Source: Termitomyces sp. T153
Lineage: Eukaryota; Basidiomycota; Agaricomycetes; Agaricales; Lyophyllaceae
Direction of reading: 5' to 3'
Assembly (NCBI GenBank): GCA_018296165.2
Contig: JACKQL020000137.1
Coordinates: 47,167 to 111,166 of the forward strand
Length of the DNA: 64,000 nt
Part shown: positions 1 to 12,052 of the stretch, one piece after another
Position numbering within the stretch: the stretch's first letter is position 1
Layout of the letters: every line of letters begins with the position of its first letter
Translations under genes and position numbers: made by a program
Notes under the pieces: generated by a model
The model's database searches: none
The model's input: only the letters and a program-made list of their open reading frames with translations
What the model was told of the DNA's origin: nothing

Positions 1-717
1 ACCTGCCCATCAATGCTATGGACCACTGATGTCAGGAGGTGTAGGCCAAGGGTAAAACCCATGGCCTTGCCCTCATAGACTGTGTGCTCTGCATCAGAGC
101 CAAGGCAGTAGGTCAGATAGGAGGTTTCCCAGCAATTGACATAAAGAACTGCTGAGGTGCCAATGCCCCCTTCAAAGCCATATCCATCACAGTAAACCGA
201 GATGGATGTGGACACATGGGTGTTTGTGATGGCCACCAGTGCTGCATCCTTGTCATCCATGATGTGTGTGGTAAGGGATGGGTGGTAATTGGGTTGGCGG
301 TGGATGGAATGCACTGTTTCAATGGACGTGGGGTCTACACCTGTGAAAGAGAAGAGTTTATGGAGAGGGGAGCGGTGTCTCCTCACAAACCAATTAGCTG
401 CTTGATGAGCCAGGCTGTGGAGGGGGTGGGGCGGTGGTAGAGACAAGATACGCACTGCAGCATGGGTCAGGACCTTCCAAAACAACAGGTCCATCAGGAG
501 AAGGTTTGCATGGATGTCAAGGGCATCTCCTGCAGTGGTGCTCAGCACACTGGTCACCAGCTTTGCTGCCTTATACTGGGTGTGGCAGAGCTTCTTAATG
601 ACCAAGACTGAACCCGACCTTCTCCCACCATCCAAGGGGGTGGTGACACCTATGAACCACATGTCAGCAGCATAAGTAAAAGCTGGGACTGCCACCATAT
701 TGTAAAGCTGGTGGACC
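1..717 (-). pseudogene. LINE copy 1 pol, C-terminal part with RNase H
   Basis: The reverse complement of about 130-205 reads SISVYCDGYGFEGGIGTSAV, the first strand of a LINE RNase H with its catalytic Asp. The next block (about 105-1) reads HTVYEGKAMGFTLGLHLL and carries the helix Glu. The same two blocks occur in copy 2 at 13.25-13.45 kb. About 210-717 is the linker between reverse transcriptase and RNase H, and the frame shifts several times. The domain continues past the window edge. It was joined to the reverse-transcriptase part at 1880 before the solo LTR arrived. Confidence 0.75.
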
Positions 718-722
718 CATTA

Positions 723-1874
723 TGTCACGACCCGTTCCCCGAAACCCCGCACATTGTCCATCAAACCCCCGAACCCCCAAAAGGACCCCCAATGCTCCGC
801 CGAACTTCCGCCCATGCCCCGCGCCTACTTCGGCTAACTCCGATGCCTCCCCGGATAACTCCAACGGCCCCCTGGCCAACTTCGGTGCCTGCCCCGCAGC
901 CACTGACACTTACCCTGGGCTTCCTGAACCCCGAGAACCACTCCCGCTATTCCTGATCTTTGCCACCCATCATTAACTCAACACCCTGCTTCCTCCGACC
1001 TATTCCGGAGTATCACGACAACCTCGGGGCAACCCGCATTCTCCAATGATCCCATCAACGTATCAGCGCGGCACGATCTTCGATCACAACCGACACCCGC
1101 CCACTCCGTCAAGCCCCGCCAAGCCCCGCTGCCACAGCCGACATACCCCGAAGTCCTCCGGTAGTCAGTATATAAGTCATCAAGTAGCTCTTCGTACTCC
1201 AGTCTTGATATTGCTTAACGTTACCTATGGTCTGATTGTTTCCTTTTCGTGTTTCGTGTTTCGTGTCCCATTCTCCTTACTCTCAGTCTCCCGGTCTTAT
1301 CTCAGTCTCCCGGTCTTATCTCAGTCTCCCGGTCTTGTCTTGTCTCCATTTCGTTATTGTTCTTGTTACCGTTTCATATCTCCACTCGAATCTACTCCTG
1401 TTCCATATTGTCTCGTCCGACGCTATCTCGGTGACTCCATCAGACCATTGTGCCCAAGTCTTCATCAACCCTAACGACCTCACGAACTCCACGATTACGA
1501 TTACAAACCCCGACACTCCTTTACCAGGTCCGAACCTCACTCTTCGCTCAGTCCCGGACTCCATCAGCTCCAAATGATCTCCCATCAAACCCCAGCTCCG
1601 TCCCCATTGATCACACAGCCACCTACTCCCTTGCTTCCGCAAATCTCCCGTACAGCCTTCTGCCTGAACCCCGCCAAGACCGTCTCGTTTCCCCACAATC
1701 CGACTTCTCCGGACCTTCCCGGATCTGTCTGGATCACATCTCCCCAACTACCCACGCAACCCACCCGGACCCGGAACGTCTTCGAGTGTTCGGTTACCAA
1801 TGCAGGGGAATCACACCCGCCTAGTAAGGACTCGCCCAGTGCAGCTGAGCCCCTGGGGTCAGCGGAACCTGACA
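723..1874 (+). mobile_element. Solo LTR, family A (chromovirus LTR), CG-rich copy
   Basis: The segment starts TGTCACGACC, ends CCTGACA, and is flanked by a perfect 5-bp duplication CATTA (718-722 and 1875-1879). Its ends and interior match the LTRs of the chromovirus at 53.3-64 kb. It has no internal coding part, so it is a solo LTR left by LTR-LTR recombination. It interrupts the LINE between reverse transcriptase and RNase H. Unlike its surroundings it is full of CG dinucleotides, so it is probably the least decayed family A copy in the window. The motif AGTCAGTATATAAGTCATCA (about 1163-1182) recurs in other copies and probably holds the promoter TATA box. Confidence 0.92.
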
Positions 1875-1879
1875 CATTA

Positions 1880-3350
1880 GGGGGGCATTCCCCCCAAGGT
1901 GTGGGATAGGCAGGCTATCTGCATTGTCCACCATGTGGCACTGGCTGTGACTTTCTGGGTGTGCATGTTCCACTAGAGTCAAGAGTCGATAACTACCCCC
2001 AAGTACTTGTATGAGACCACCATATTGATAGTTTGAGGGGCCATGGAGCCGTCAGGGTTAGTTCTCACCAGTGATAAGTCCTGGGAGATCATGTCGTGGT
2101 GCAATCAGGGAAAGTTCATGAGGGCCAGTTTGCTGAGTTCAAAGGGGGAGTTGTGCTCCTGAGACCAACTGAGGCCACCATGTTGCCGAACCATCATGTC
2201 TGCTATTTTCTCATGGGCCTTGTGGAGTGTGATGGCCATGGTGAGGAACATCACATCATTGACAAAGCTGGAGGCTGTCTCAGTGGGGTTACCAGGATCT
2301 GCGACCAGCATGAGTGGGGCATTGTAGAAGGCATAGTAGAGCATCAATAGTGGGCATCCCTGTGTCGTCCCATTGAGGATGTTGATCCAGTCAGATTTGA
2401 AGTCATTGAACTCCAGTTTTGTGTGCCTGTTGGTGAGCATATGTTTGGCGAGTTGAACATAGCATGTTGGTACTCTGCATTTGTGCATGTTGTGGATGAG
2501 TCGGTCATGGACAGTGTTGGGGAAGGCACCTTGGATGTCAAGGAACAGCACTGTTGCAACTTTCCCCAATTGCTAGGCATTCTTGATCCTGTTGGTAATG
2601 AGGTGCAGTGCATCTGAGGTGTTCCAACCAGGACAACCACCAAGTTGGTGGGCTGGGAGCATACTGTGTTTCTCTGCAAGGAAGGAAAGGTCAGTGGCAA
2701 TCAGAGTAGAGAGGAGCTTCCCCAATGTATTGAGGAGCCCTATGGGGCAGTAGGCCTTGGCTACATCATAAGCTGGCTTGCCAGGCTTACAGAGCACTAA
2801 GGTGGTGGATACAAGCCACAAGTTGTGATATACCCCAAGTTCAAAAACTGTGCAAAAGATGAAATGGAGGTGGTCTATGAGTGTATCCATGCAGTGTTTC
2901 AGTACTACATTAGGAACCCCATCAGTTCCCAGGGCCTTAAAGGGGGGTAGACCCTGAATAACCTCTTGTATGTGAGTGGGGGTGAAGAACCTGATGCCAG
3001 GAAGCAGCTCAGGGTAGGTGGACTGGGGAATGGAGGAGGAAGTGGGAGAAGAAGGAAAGAAGGACTCAGCTAGCACCAACACTTTATCCACATTCTTTGT
3101 GGCTGGACTGGGGGCACTGCCAACTGTATTTTTGAGGTCAGGGACTCTTGCATAGGAGAGGTTGGAGGGTTTGTGGACGACATACTTGTTGGTGAGGTAG
3201 ATTTGATGTGTGTTGATCCCCTCAAGCCAGTCAGTCCAGTGTTCCCCCCTGGCCTTCCTGATGGCAGCAGCCATTTCCTGGGAGAGTTGAGCTGCTTCAG
3301 CCTGAGCTGGGTGGCTCTCAATATCCCAGAACCTAAAGGCAAGATTGTTA
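1880..3350 (-). pseudogene. LINE copy 1 reverse transcriptase, degenerate
   Basis: Open pieces at 3274-2573 and 2569-2105 (minus) together cover a LINE reverse transcriptase. Recognisable blocks are YCPIGLLNTLGKLLSTLIA (fingers), LFLDIQGAFPNTVHDRL with the first catalytic Asp, NGTTQGCPLLMLYYAFYN (primer-grip side) and SSFVNDVMFL. The catalytic pair normally reads F-x-D-D but here it is FVND (about 2266-2255), so the second metal-binding Asp is lost. The two pieces lie in different frames, joined near 2570. The product would be inactive. The stretch 1880-2100 is the thumb and linker region and carries no clean frame. Confidence 0.8.
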
Positions 3351-3599
3351 GCATGACACCTCTGGGCCTTGAGCTGTTTGAGGTCTTTGTTCCACCATCA
3401 TTTTGTGTATGGGCACAGTGTTTTCACTGAAACTATGTTGTCCATGGACATGACCTCACTGATGATGGTGGAGAGTTTGTTGACCTTGTGGTGGAACATT
3501 GCCTCATCAGATATGTGCTTGGCTGGGGAGTGGCTCACAAGTTTTGCAGCCAGCACTTCATTGAACATGGTCCAGTCAGCCATACGGAAGTTCCTCAAG

Positions 3600-4390
3600 G
3601 AGGGTGAGGTTGCTCATGGCAGTGGGAGCTCCAGCTCTATGATTATTAGAAGATGGTCAGTAATGGGAGGCCACAAGGCAGGTACTACGTCACAAGATAT
3701 AAGAGGATCAGACACCCCAAGCATCCTCCAGACATTGTCTGGGCATGTCCATCTGCCCACCATAGACTGAAGTGTAGGTATCTCTGGTGGGAGGGCAAGC
3801 TCCAAATCATATTCCCCAAGTAGATCCAGCAGAGGCTGGATGAGGTTCTCAGGTGTTGTGAGGTGGCAATTCTCAGCAGACTCCCACAGGGGGTGGTGCC
3901 TATTGAAATCTCCTAGCCAGACCATGTGGTCTGGAGAGGGAGGGTGAGAAGGCTGGTGCACAAAAGAGAGGAAAGATGTGAGGGCCGTCAGCACCTCATT
4001 GTGTGTGCAGTCATTATAGACATTGAACACTGTCAGATTCCCAAATTTGCCCTTGAGGCAGATTGCAGTGATGTCTGTCAAACAGATAGGTAAGACTGAA
4101 AATGCATTTGTCGAAATGTTAGAGTTAATAAGGAGTATGGAACAGGATTGAGAGGATCCATCATGATGATGGTCTCTGGGGTAGACAACCTTCCAAAAGC
4201 TAGATGCTTTGGTGTTACCCAGGCAGTCTAGAAATGGTTTCTGAATAGCCAGGATGTCCCAGTCTTCAGGGCATGCTGAGTTCAACATTGCAGCCTGCAC
4301 AACATCAGATTTGCGGACATTCTGTTGCCAGATGCAGATTTTCTCAAGTGCTGCTGTTGATCATACAATCATTAGGAGGAGCCAGAGTTA
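3600..4390 (-). pseudogene. LINE copy 1 APE-type endonuclease domain
   Basis: The minus-strand frame from about 4,365 to 3,614 encodes an endonuclease/exonuclease/phosphatase fold. It opens with IWQQNVRKSD, then DWDILAIQKP (the catalytic Glu, normally in a QEP motif, reads Lys), NVYND, HMVWLGDFNRHHPLWE (the GDFN and HH motif) and a final TDHLL block. In active LINEs this domain nicks the target DNA before reverse transcription. The frame is open for 228 codons from 4300. The Glu-to-Lys change and the broken downstream polymerase argue against activity. Copy 2 carries the same domain at 16.45-15.5 kb. Confidence 0.8.
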
Positions 4391-4392
4391 GA

Positions 4393-6115
4393 TCACTTCA
4401 GTTGGGACGAGTTTGGTGTGGCTGACTGGCCAAGCCCAAGGAAAGCATTGAGGGTGCTAAAATCGGCACGCTTGGGTGCCCAGGGTTGCACTACTGAGGG
4501 GGAGGAGCTGTCCATGGGGCCAGTCCTGTGAGAGGCCAGGGGTGCTGGGGCCTGTTGGATAGCTGGGCTGGGGGACAGGAGATGGGGAATGATGGGGGCA
4601 GTGTGGTGGACTTTTTTGGGGGCACCTTGCCAGGTTGTAGGATCCAGGATCAGGAAATATGGCATCTGGTTTTCAGGGAAGTGGCTGTTGGTCTCACCAC
4701 ACCTCTTTTGGGAAACTGGGCACATTCATGATGAGCTAGCATGATTCAAATCAGGACCACAAGAAATGCACCTCAGAGCGCTGGATTTGCATGCCTGCTC
4801 ATTGTGTTCTGTCCCTGCACACGCTGCACAGCACTCATTGTTCATGCAGTTGACACAGATGTGTCCATATTCCTGACATCTGTTGCATTGAATGGGCTCC
4901 TTGAAGTCCTTGCAGACTACTACTTGACCACCTGATATAAAGATTTGCCTCTTTAGGAGATTGTTTGCTGCATTGGGAGAGCTGCAAGTGATTTTCAGGG
5001 AGGCACCATCTGGTTCTTACCTCTCTTCTCAGCTGCCTTGAGCCACGAGGCCGAGGTGATGGAATTCAGTTTGAGGTTGTTCTTGTTCTCAATTGTGCAA
5101 AAGTGTGTTTGGTCTTGGGGGTTGAAGCAGCCACAGCAGGAGACGAAATAGGCAATGATGTTGTAGGTTTTGGGCTTGACACTCACTGTTCTGCCAAAGG
5201 TGGCTGTGACAACATCCCATGTCTCATCCACACTGTATTTGCAGAACCTGTTGGTGGCATCAGCTGAGATAAACTCAAGGACATATACACCATGGTCTCA
5301 GTAAGACAATTCCACTGTGTGGGTCTTGGGGGCACCATGTTCAGGTTCCTCCCCTTCTTCCACCATTCTGATTGCTGCATTCACCTGGTCGATGTCACCT
5401 AGATGGCTATTGAGTTTGTCTCAGAGAGCAGAATTGCCAGTAGGTGATGTGTCCTTTGGTGAGGTTCCATCAGCAGGGTCCACTACAATGAGGACTGTAT
5501 GAGCATCATACAAGAACTGTTGCTGGAGGCAGGTGTCTTCCATGGAGGCTGTTGGGTTGAAGTTTGCACATGGGCATGGGGCAGTGGGTGACCTCTGTGT
5601 GGGGGCAGAAGCTGCAATAGCAGCCCAGGTAGGTCAAGGAGGCTGCTCAATAGGGTCTCCAAAATTCATGGGGGCTGATTGCAACAGCACATCCAGTGAG
5701 GCAGAGACCCCAGTGAGATGCTCTGTTGCCTTGTTGAGGGCAAGCAGGGCTACAGCTTGTCTGGCATCTGCCACAGTGGCAAAGTCAGCTGAGGAGTTGA
5801 GCTTAGTAGCTGCCCCTTTGATATGACTGAGTGCTTTGGTGACCATCAGATCCATGATAGCCTTGGACACATGGTCCAAAATCGCGTTGTCTAGGAAGAG
5901 TGCAACTGCTATGGACGTGTTCCTCAACTCCTGCTGTTTTGAGGTCAACACTGCTGACAGTAGAATGTGGACTAGCTTCCTGCGATCATAGGGTTCAGCT
6001 GCCAGTGTCCAACCTTTCTTTTCAAGCCAGGTGCGTGCATTGCATTGGGATTTAATCAGGCTGGGGTCATTGGCTAACAGTACCTTGATGTCTGAGGCAA
6101 CTGGTCATGGGGGAG
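4393..6115 (-). pseudogene. LINE copy 1 ORF1 (gag-like, CCHC zinc knuckles)
   Basis: The reverse complement of about 4935-4740 contains CNRCQEYGHICVNC and then CAACAGTEHNEQAC, both matching C-x2-C-x4-H-x4-C, followed by a third partial knuckle and a frameshift just before AHHECAQFPKR. Such knuckles bind nucleic acid in LINE ORF1 proteins. Upstream (to about 6,115) the frame is broken but matches copy 2 in order, for example QMPYFL-DPTTW after the knuckles. The 5' end of ORF1 is interrupted at 6120 by a solo LTR and resumes at 6778. Confidence 0.72.
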
Positions 6116-6120
6116 GTGGT

Positions 6121-6772
6121 TGTCATGACCCATTCCATTCCCCCCTTCTCTTCACCATTATCCAACCTCAGATTCTACACAGTCCCTCTCTAGATCTCAG
6201 CCACACTCTCAGATCTTAGCCACAGTCCTGTTTCAGCCACATCCAGGTTTTAGCCATCTCTAGGACCGCTTTTCCTGTTCCAGATCATTCCCACAGGCAC
6301 AGATCCTTTCCACAGGTTCCAGATCACTTCCACAGGTTCCAGATCACTTCCACAAGTTCCAGATCACTTCCACAGGTCCCAGATCACTTCCACCTGTTCC
6401 AGATCACTTCCACCTGTTTCAGATCACTTCCACCTGTCCAAGATCACTTCCAGGATTGCTTCCCTTGTTCCAGATCACTTTCTCATGACTTAGATCACTT
6501 CCTGCTATGACTTAGATCACTTCCATCTTCTCCTTTTGGCAGTGTCCTACAGCTATATAAGGTCCCTTAGTCTGTAGCTACACCCCAGCCTTGACATTAC
6601 CTGATATCTTGTTTGTGTTCTGTTGTTATCTGATCTTCTCTCCATTCATTACTTGCTCTCATTTCTTAGTTTCTGAGTTTCTTTCCCTATCTACATACTT
6701 GCTGTTGGCATCACCTCCCCAAGGTGGTTTTGGCTCCTGTAAGAGTCCCCCTCCAGGACTGTGGTCCTGACA
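6121..6772 (+). mobile_element. Solo LTR, family B, copy 1
   Basis: It starts TGTCATGACC, ends TCCTGACA, and has a perfect 5-bp target duplication GTGGT (6116-6120 and 6773-6777). A second copy with its own duplication lies at 19883-20501. Both share the core TCTACACAGTCCCTCTCT near the start and CTACAGCTATATAAGGTCCC (a TATA-like box, here 6549-6568). No internal region is present in either place, so the parent element is not seen in this window. It sits inside the 5' part of LINE copy 1. Confidence 0.9.
6285..6530 (+). repeat. Tandem repeat in the family B LTR, unit about 20 bp
   Basis: About ten imperfect units built on CAGATCACTTCCACAGGTTC lie head to tail. The same repeat occurs in the second family B LTR at about 20043-20247 with fewer units. 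It lies upstream of the TATA-like box, so it may be an enhancer-like U3 array. That role is an inference from position only. Confidence 0.85.
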
Positions 6773-7010
6773 GTGGTGTCAGGGTCCTGATGTTGGTGGA
6801 ACTGCTGGTTAAATTTTTGACTGAAGGCTTGCCCAGACTGGACATGCCTTCTACTGTAAGGGGGTGGAAAGTAAGATAAGAGTAGTATAGAGGATAGGCT
6901 TGTGGGCCTGGTAGTCTCCTTGGAAGGAGGGGAAGGGAGTATATATGCTAACTAGTGACTAGAGCTACTGGGACCCTGGAAGGGATGGTGGCAGTACAAG
7001 TTCAAGAAGT

Positions 7011-8112
7011 GTGACCTTCTCTATTTTTAAATAAGTAGCCAGTCCCATACTCAGTTGTTATATTACAGCATCATTCCACAGCTTATACATGGCATGTGTT
7101 TACAAGAGTAGAGCAGTGGAGGGTGGGTGACGCAAGATTGATTTTGAGGTTGTATCTTTCTCGAGAGTGTTATAATATGGACCATAGCATCAGGAACAAA
7201 GGCACTGAGGTGACTGGAAATGATAATTTATGGTCAAAGTAATACCTGATTTCATAAGTCAATTCATGATTACAGTAAGTCATCTAGGACTGCTAATTGT
7301 AATCTCCTTCAGAATTTGTTTAAAATGACCACTATGGGCTGCATCCCAGGTATTGATCATTTTTTATTTGCAATTTGAATGCCTCATGAATTTGCCTAAT
7401 GATTAAGTAGCTATGCAGAAACCAATTTATGTTCTATAGATCACAGAATTATAATTGTTGCATATAATCATAGACCACAATCCTACATAATGATAAGATT
7501 GGTTCAATAATGACCTTTCAATGTATCCCATTAGTAATATTATGCATGGTACATATCACAGCATCACTACATGTAGAACATGAAACACATCACAATGAGT
7601 CCATGAGCTCATACATATCAAATCACACACAACAAATCAGTATTATACATTGGACGCTACCAGAAGCAACAAATCTCAAACTGATCTATGTTTCTTCTGT
7701 GTCCTAGTCCTTGTCAAATTATTGTTGGTGTTAGAACTGCTGAGTAAACAGGGAAGTTAATCCTCAGTTTCTGGATAATCAACTCTATTTGCATACCTAG
7801 GTAAACAGAGAAGTTGATCTATGGTATGCATGAGTAAAGAGTTTGAATTGTCTAAGTGAATAATGAAGCTTACCCTCAGTCTCTATATAATCAACTGCCA
7901 ACAACTCCCTTTCCATACTCATGAGAAAAATCTTGATCAATGTGTATACACATATCTTTGTACTTGAGATTTTGCCATTGGAGTGTTGGCCCTCATAATC
8001 AATTTTAGTGTCCAATGGCCATGACTTGCTAATCAGGCTATACAATCCATTTATTATAATAACAGCCTGTACTTACAGCATAGTCGTGATATAACTGTAA
8101 CTATGGTATCAT
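7011..8112. other. AT-rich unassigned transposon-zone sequence
   Basis: No coding domain could be recognised on either strand. The stretch is noticeably AT-richer than its surroundings, has hardly any CG, and holds only short chance frames, the longest being 82 codons on the minus strand at 8045-7797. It is probably old, strongly decayed retroelement sequence between the LINE 5' end and the gag remnant that follows. Confidence 0.5.
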
Positions 8113-8930
8113 GTGTCTGACAATTTTTGGCCAAATATTTCACCAATTGGGAGAATCGAAGCTGTGACCACGATCCCAAAAACAATTGTTGTTACAAAAA
8201 TACAGAGAATTAAGGACATTCTCTGCCTTGCACCCAAGCAACCCACATACAATGGCTACAAGGCACTCATTACACAGATCAACAACATTTTTGGGAAGAC
8301 CAGAGTGAGAACATGGCCCCCCAAACCACCTGGAACCCCCAGCAATCACAACTGGCAGACTGGAGCAACCAACAGCAACTGACCCTCTGCCCCTGCAGCC
8401 CCCATCAACTCCATGCCCCACTTCTCCCCAGGACAAGCACTGGCCAGTACCAGCCAACTCCCAGGACCCCACCCCCTTGCTCAACTCAATGCAGCTGACC
8501 TCTGCAAGACTCTGGAGCCCCTGGATCTTGACCCCAACAATTCCCAGGATCCAGACAACATCCCAACCCCTGCAGAAGACCAAGAGGCTCTATGCACAAA
8601 TCAAATCCAGAACAGACCCTGGATCAACATACCAGAGGAGATACAGGAGAAACAATGGAAAGAGGGTTCATGCATCCTATGCAGTAAGCAGGGAGATTTC
8701 ATCAGTATTTGCCCTAAAAGGCAGGTCATGGGATGCAATGTATGGACTATTGACAGATAAGACTGCAACTACTAGTTCACAGAAAACAAATCAGTGGTTT
8801 AGGTCCCAAAGATGCACTAAATCATGGATCAGACACCAATGTCTGCTCTGCCCCAGCCACATTCCTCTACTGATATGGTGCATACCTATCCACACATTAC
8901 TTTTGCAAATAATACTATATTATTGAACTT
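8113..8930 (+). pseudogene. Chromovirus gag C-terminal remnant (family A element)
   Basis: Overlapping frames at 8113-8382, 8413-8760 and 8824-8930 match the gag of the chromovirus at 57.06-57.75 kb. Shared landmarks are YNGYKALITQ, the Pro/Asn-rich linker, RPWINIPEEIQEKQWKEG, the zinc knuckle and, after a frameshift, KDAL. The knuckle reads CILCSKQGDFISIC: the invariant His of C-x2-C-x4-H-x4-C is replaced by Asp (about 8677-8718), so it should not bind zinc. No protease or polymerase follows. This is an isolated fragment of the same family. Confidence 0.75.
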
Positions 8931-9758
8931 GTTACCAGCTATGAGAACAAATATGAAATACCATAATAGTCACAACTCTGTGGCTATAGCAATTCATAGT
9001 GAGAACCAGGCATGCATGCCAGGGATGGAGGTGGTATTCAAATATCCCTGCATCTGATGGAGCCATGTAATTACCAGCTGTATAAAGGTTATGGGCTATA
9101 CTACTGAACACTATGGAGGGAAAAGTATTGAGGAGCATATGCCAGCAGGACTAAGCAGAAATGGAGAACAACATTGGAGGGATTTGTACTCAACAGATCA
9201 GAGACCCTCAGGGATGCACATTGTTCATGATTGGACAAAGGTGGCATTGGGGAATCAGGCACAACTTGCCTAACATCAGGGCTTTGTAGAATTTCAGACT
9301 TGAATGTCAAGGCTTAAGCCAAAAGCTATTGGATCACAGGAAATAAGCTTTCTATGTAAGCAGTGGAGACTGGAACACTCTCTAGCTAGTTGTGGCACAA
9401 GGATTTGACCACCAGGTCATCCAGACACCAGTGCCAGAGCCTCTGGCAATGACCTAGAATCTAGGGCACCCCCATAGGAATGCATAGAACCTCAGAATAG
9501 AAAACCTTTAGCTCAGAACAGATTTATTCAGATGAAGACCATATGGACAGAGCTTGATACCCTTTGCCCAGCAATACAGACACCTAGTACCCTATACCCT
9601 ATAATAGCTGGCTTGCCAATTGTATATCATGCACTTCAACATACTAGCTTAGTCTTGCATATAGTCCACATCCTAGTGTAACAAATACAAGTTTCAACTA
9701 CCCCACATTTCTCCTCTTCTGCATGTAACCAAAGACAAGTGAGTTTGTGTTCAGGTAA
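8931..9758. other. Unassigned decayed sequence between gag remnant and solo LTR
   Basis: Only short frames with no recognisable domain are present. CG is nearly absent. It may be the continuation of the chromovirus remnant or another old element. Nothing more can be supported. Confidence 0.45.
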
Positions 9759-9763
9759 CTTTC

Positions 9764-10894
9764 TGTCAGGTTCCGCTGACCACAGGGGCTCAGCTACACT
9801 GGGCAAGTCCTTACTAGGTGAACATGATTCCCTGCACTGACAACTAAGCACTCAGAGGTGTTCCAAGCACTGGGGACTTGTGAGGATAGCCAGGGGAGAT
9901 TGATCTGAGCAAGTCTGGGGAGGTCCGGAGGAGTAGAGGATGAGTTGCGGGGGAGGGGGATGGACTTGGTGGGGTTCAGGCATAAGTCTGTATGTGAGTA
10001 TTGCGGGTGCAGAGGAGGTGGAGGCTATGTGGATGACAGGAGCGGAGCTGGAGTTCTGATGGGGGATCAACAGGGATTGATGGGGTTTGGAGCTGAGTGT
10101 ATAGCAGGGTCCAGGGGTAGTAATGAGTGTCGGAGGTTCGTAATTGTAATTGTGGAGTTTGTGAGGACGTTATGGTCAAGTGGACTTGAACACAATAGAC
10201 AGAATCAAATGGAGTGATACAGAGTCGAACGAAACGAGATGAAGACAAGATGAGAACGAGAATAGATTCAGGTGGAGACACAGAATGATAACGAAAAGAT
10301 AATGGAACAGAGACAAGATAAGACTGGGAGACTGAGAATAAGAAAAATGAGACACAGGACACAAAACATGAGAAGAAACAATCAGAAACACATCAGGTAA
10401 GGTAGGTAATCTCAAGACTAGAGTACAAGGAGCTACTCTATATCTTATATACTGACTACTGAAGAGCTCCGGGGATGTCGGCTGTGGTGGCGGGGCTTGG
10501 TGGAGCTTGATGGAGTTGACAGGTGTCAGTTATGATCAGAGGGCAGGCCGCGTTGATATGTTGATGGGATCAATTGTGATGTGGTCCATTCCAAGGCTGT
10601 CATGATACCCCAGGGTAAGTCGGGGGAGCCAGGGTGTCAAGTTGATGATGTGTAATGGGTCAAGCATGGTGGGGGAGTGGTCCCAGGGGCTCAGGAAGTC
10701 CAGGGAAAGCGCCAGCGGCTGCAGAGAAGATGTCGGAGTTGGCCAGGGGGCTGTCGGAGTTAGCTGAGAATGTGTCGGAGTTAGCCAGAGTAGGCGTGGA
10801 GTGCTGGGGAAGTTCAATGAAGCATCGGGGGGGGGGTTCCAGAGGTGGGGGTTTGTTGGGCAGTGTATGGGGCTTCAGGGAATGGGTTGTGACA
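9764..10894 (-). mobile_element. Solo LTR, family A, copy 2 (reverse orientation)
   Basis: In plus-strand view it begins TGTCAGGTTCCGCTGACC and ends GGGTTGTGACA, the reverse complement of the family A LTR. It is flanked by a perfect 5-bp duplication CTTTC (9759-9763 and 10895-10899). A few CGs remain, so its decay is intermediate between the copy at 723 and the others. A poly-G run lies at about 10829-10838. No internal sequence is left. Confidence 0.92.
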
Positions 10895-10988
10895 CTTTCT
10901 GTGTGATTTGGAACTTCCATGTGGTGTTATGCTATTGTACAAAGGTCTCCACCAGGGTTTTTTTCTTTTTTGAGGATCTCCACACTGC

Positions 10989-12052
10989 TGTAGCACTGGG
11001 TTAGAGTAATACTAATAGTTCTGGGGCTTTCCTGAAGACTTAGGAAGTCCACTCCAATTCAACACTGATGTCTTAATCAATGTTTGAAGTTGAGGTTGTT
11101 TACTTCCAAAATATTTCTATTCTGAATGTAGAGAGGTTTCAACAAACTCCAGCCTAAGTGATTCACTCCCTAGGAACCACCAAGCCTTTGCCTATCAATT
11201 GCCTGTCTATTTGCTACTCTACTTGGGCTATTTATACCTCTTTCTACAGTGCATGGACCACTCCCTGCACATGACTTTTGGTCCCATACTTTCCAGTCCC
11301 TTATTCATAACTGTGATTCTAATTCCCCCTTTTGGAATGCCTGTTTCAGTGCCACAGGCTAGTTCCTTGTGCCATCATTCCTCTTTTGCATTCTTAGCTT
11401 CCATTTGCCCCATTTAGCTCTTCCTCCTTTGTATTTCTTCCATTCATCTTTTCCTTGCATTTATATTCTCCCATTCCATTCCTCCATTCCATTCCTATTC
11501 TTTTCCCATTCAGGTTCTTCCATTCATCTTCCTTTCCCTTCTATTCATTCCATTCCTGTTCTTTTCCCATTCAGGTTCTTCCATTCATCTTCCTTTCCCT
11601 TCCATTCATTCCATTCATATTCTTTCCCATTTAGGTTCTTCCATTCATCTTCCTTTCTTCATTTCATATTCTTCCATTCCATTCATATTCTTCCATTCAT
11701 TCCTATTATTCCATTCCATTCCTATTCTCCCATTCCATTCATTCCTATTCAGTCAACATTCCAATCTGGTTATTCTTAGATCTGATCTAGATCTTGCCAG
11801 AATTGATGCCACTCAGGTGCTTTTGCCAGTCCCATGCTTTCCCTCCCATTACAGTGATTGGACTATTATTGAGTGTATAGTCTAGTATAGTCCTTGTCCT
11901 ATCCTGTTCTGTATCTCTTCTGGTGTATTTTAAAGAGATAATATTGCTGGAACTTGTTTTACCAGGAGGCTTACAGTTTTCAGCCTTAATAAATGTTTGT
12001 TTTGACTTCTGGTGTTTTATTATGTTCCTGATGGTGTGGCAACATTGTATCA
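10989..12052 (+). mobile_element. Solo LTR, family D (plus-strand view same as 44203-45256)
   Basis: It begins TGTAGCACTGGGTTAGAG, ends CATTGTATCA, and matches the LTRs of the gypsy element at 44.2-53.0 kb along its whole length with scattered differences. The middle (about 11400-11760) is a pyrimidine-rich array of TTCCATTCA-like units. I found no target duplication (CTGC on the left, GTCT on the right), so it may be the product of recombination between two insertions or have a mutated target site. It lies 89 bp from the family A solo LTR; that gap (10900-10988) holds nothing recognisable. Confidence 0.85.

Larger units (their letters stand above)
1..7010 (-). mobile_element. LINE copy 1 (Tad-like non-LTR retrotransposon), decayed, runs off the left edge
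   Basis: Reading right to left on the minus strand this element holds ORF1 with zinc knuckles (about 6.1-4.4 kb), an APE-type endonuclease (4.4-3.6 kb), reverse transcriptase (3.35-2.1 kb) and RNase H (below 0.25 kb). That order fits Tad-like LINEs with a C-terminal RNase H. The 5' edge near 7,010 is inferred because the sequence up to there still resembles the second copy, which ends near 19,345. Two solo LTRs sit inside it (723-1874 and 6121-6772), each with its own target duplication. Frames are broken by stops and shifts, and CG dinucleotides are scarce. It is a relic. Confidence 0.85.

Noticed and set aside
6285..6530. Regularly spaced repeats as a CRISPR array
   Set aside because: Units are contiguous with no unique spacers and lie inside a eukaryotic LTR.
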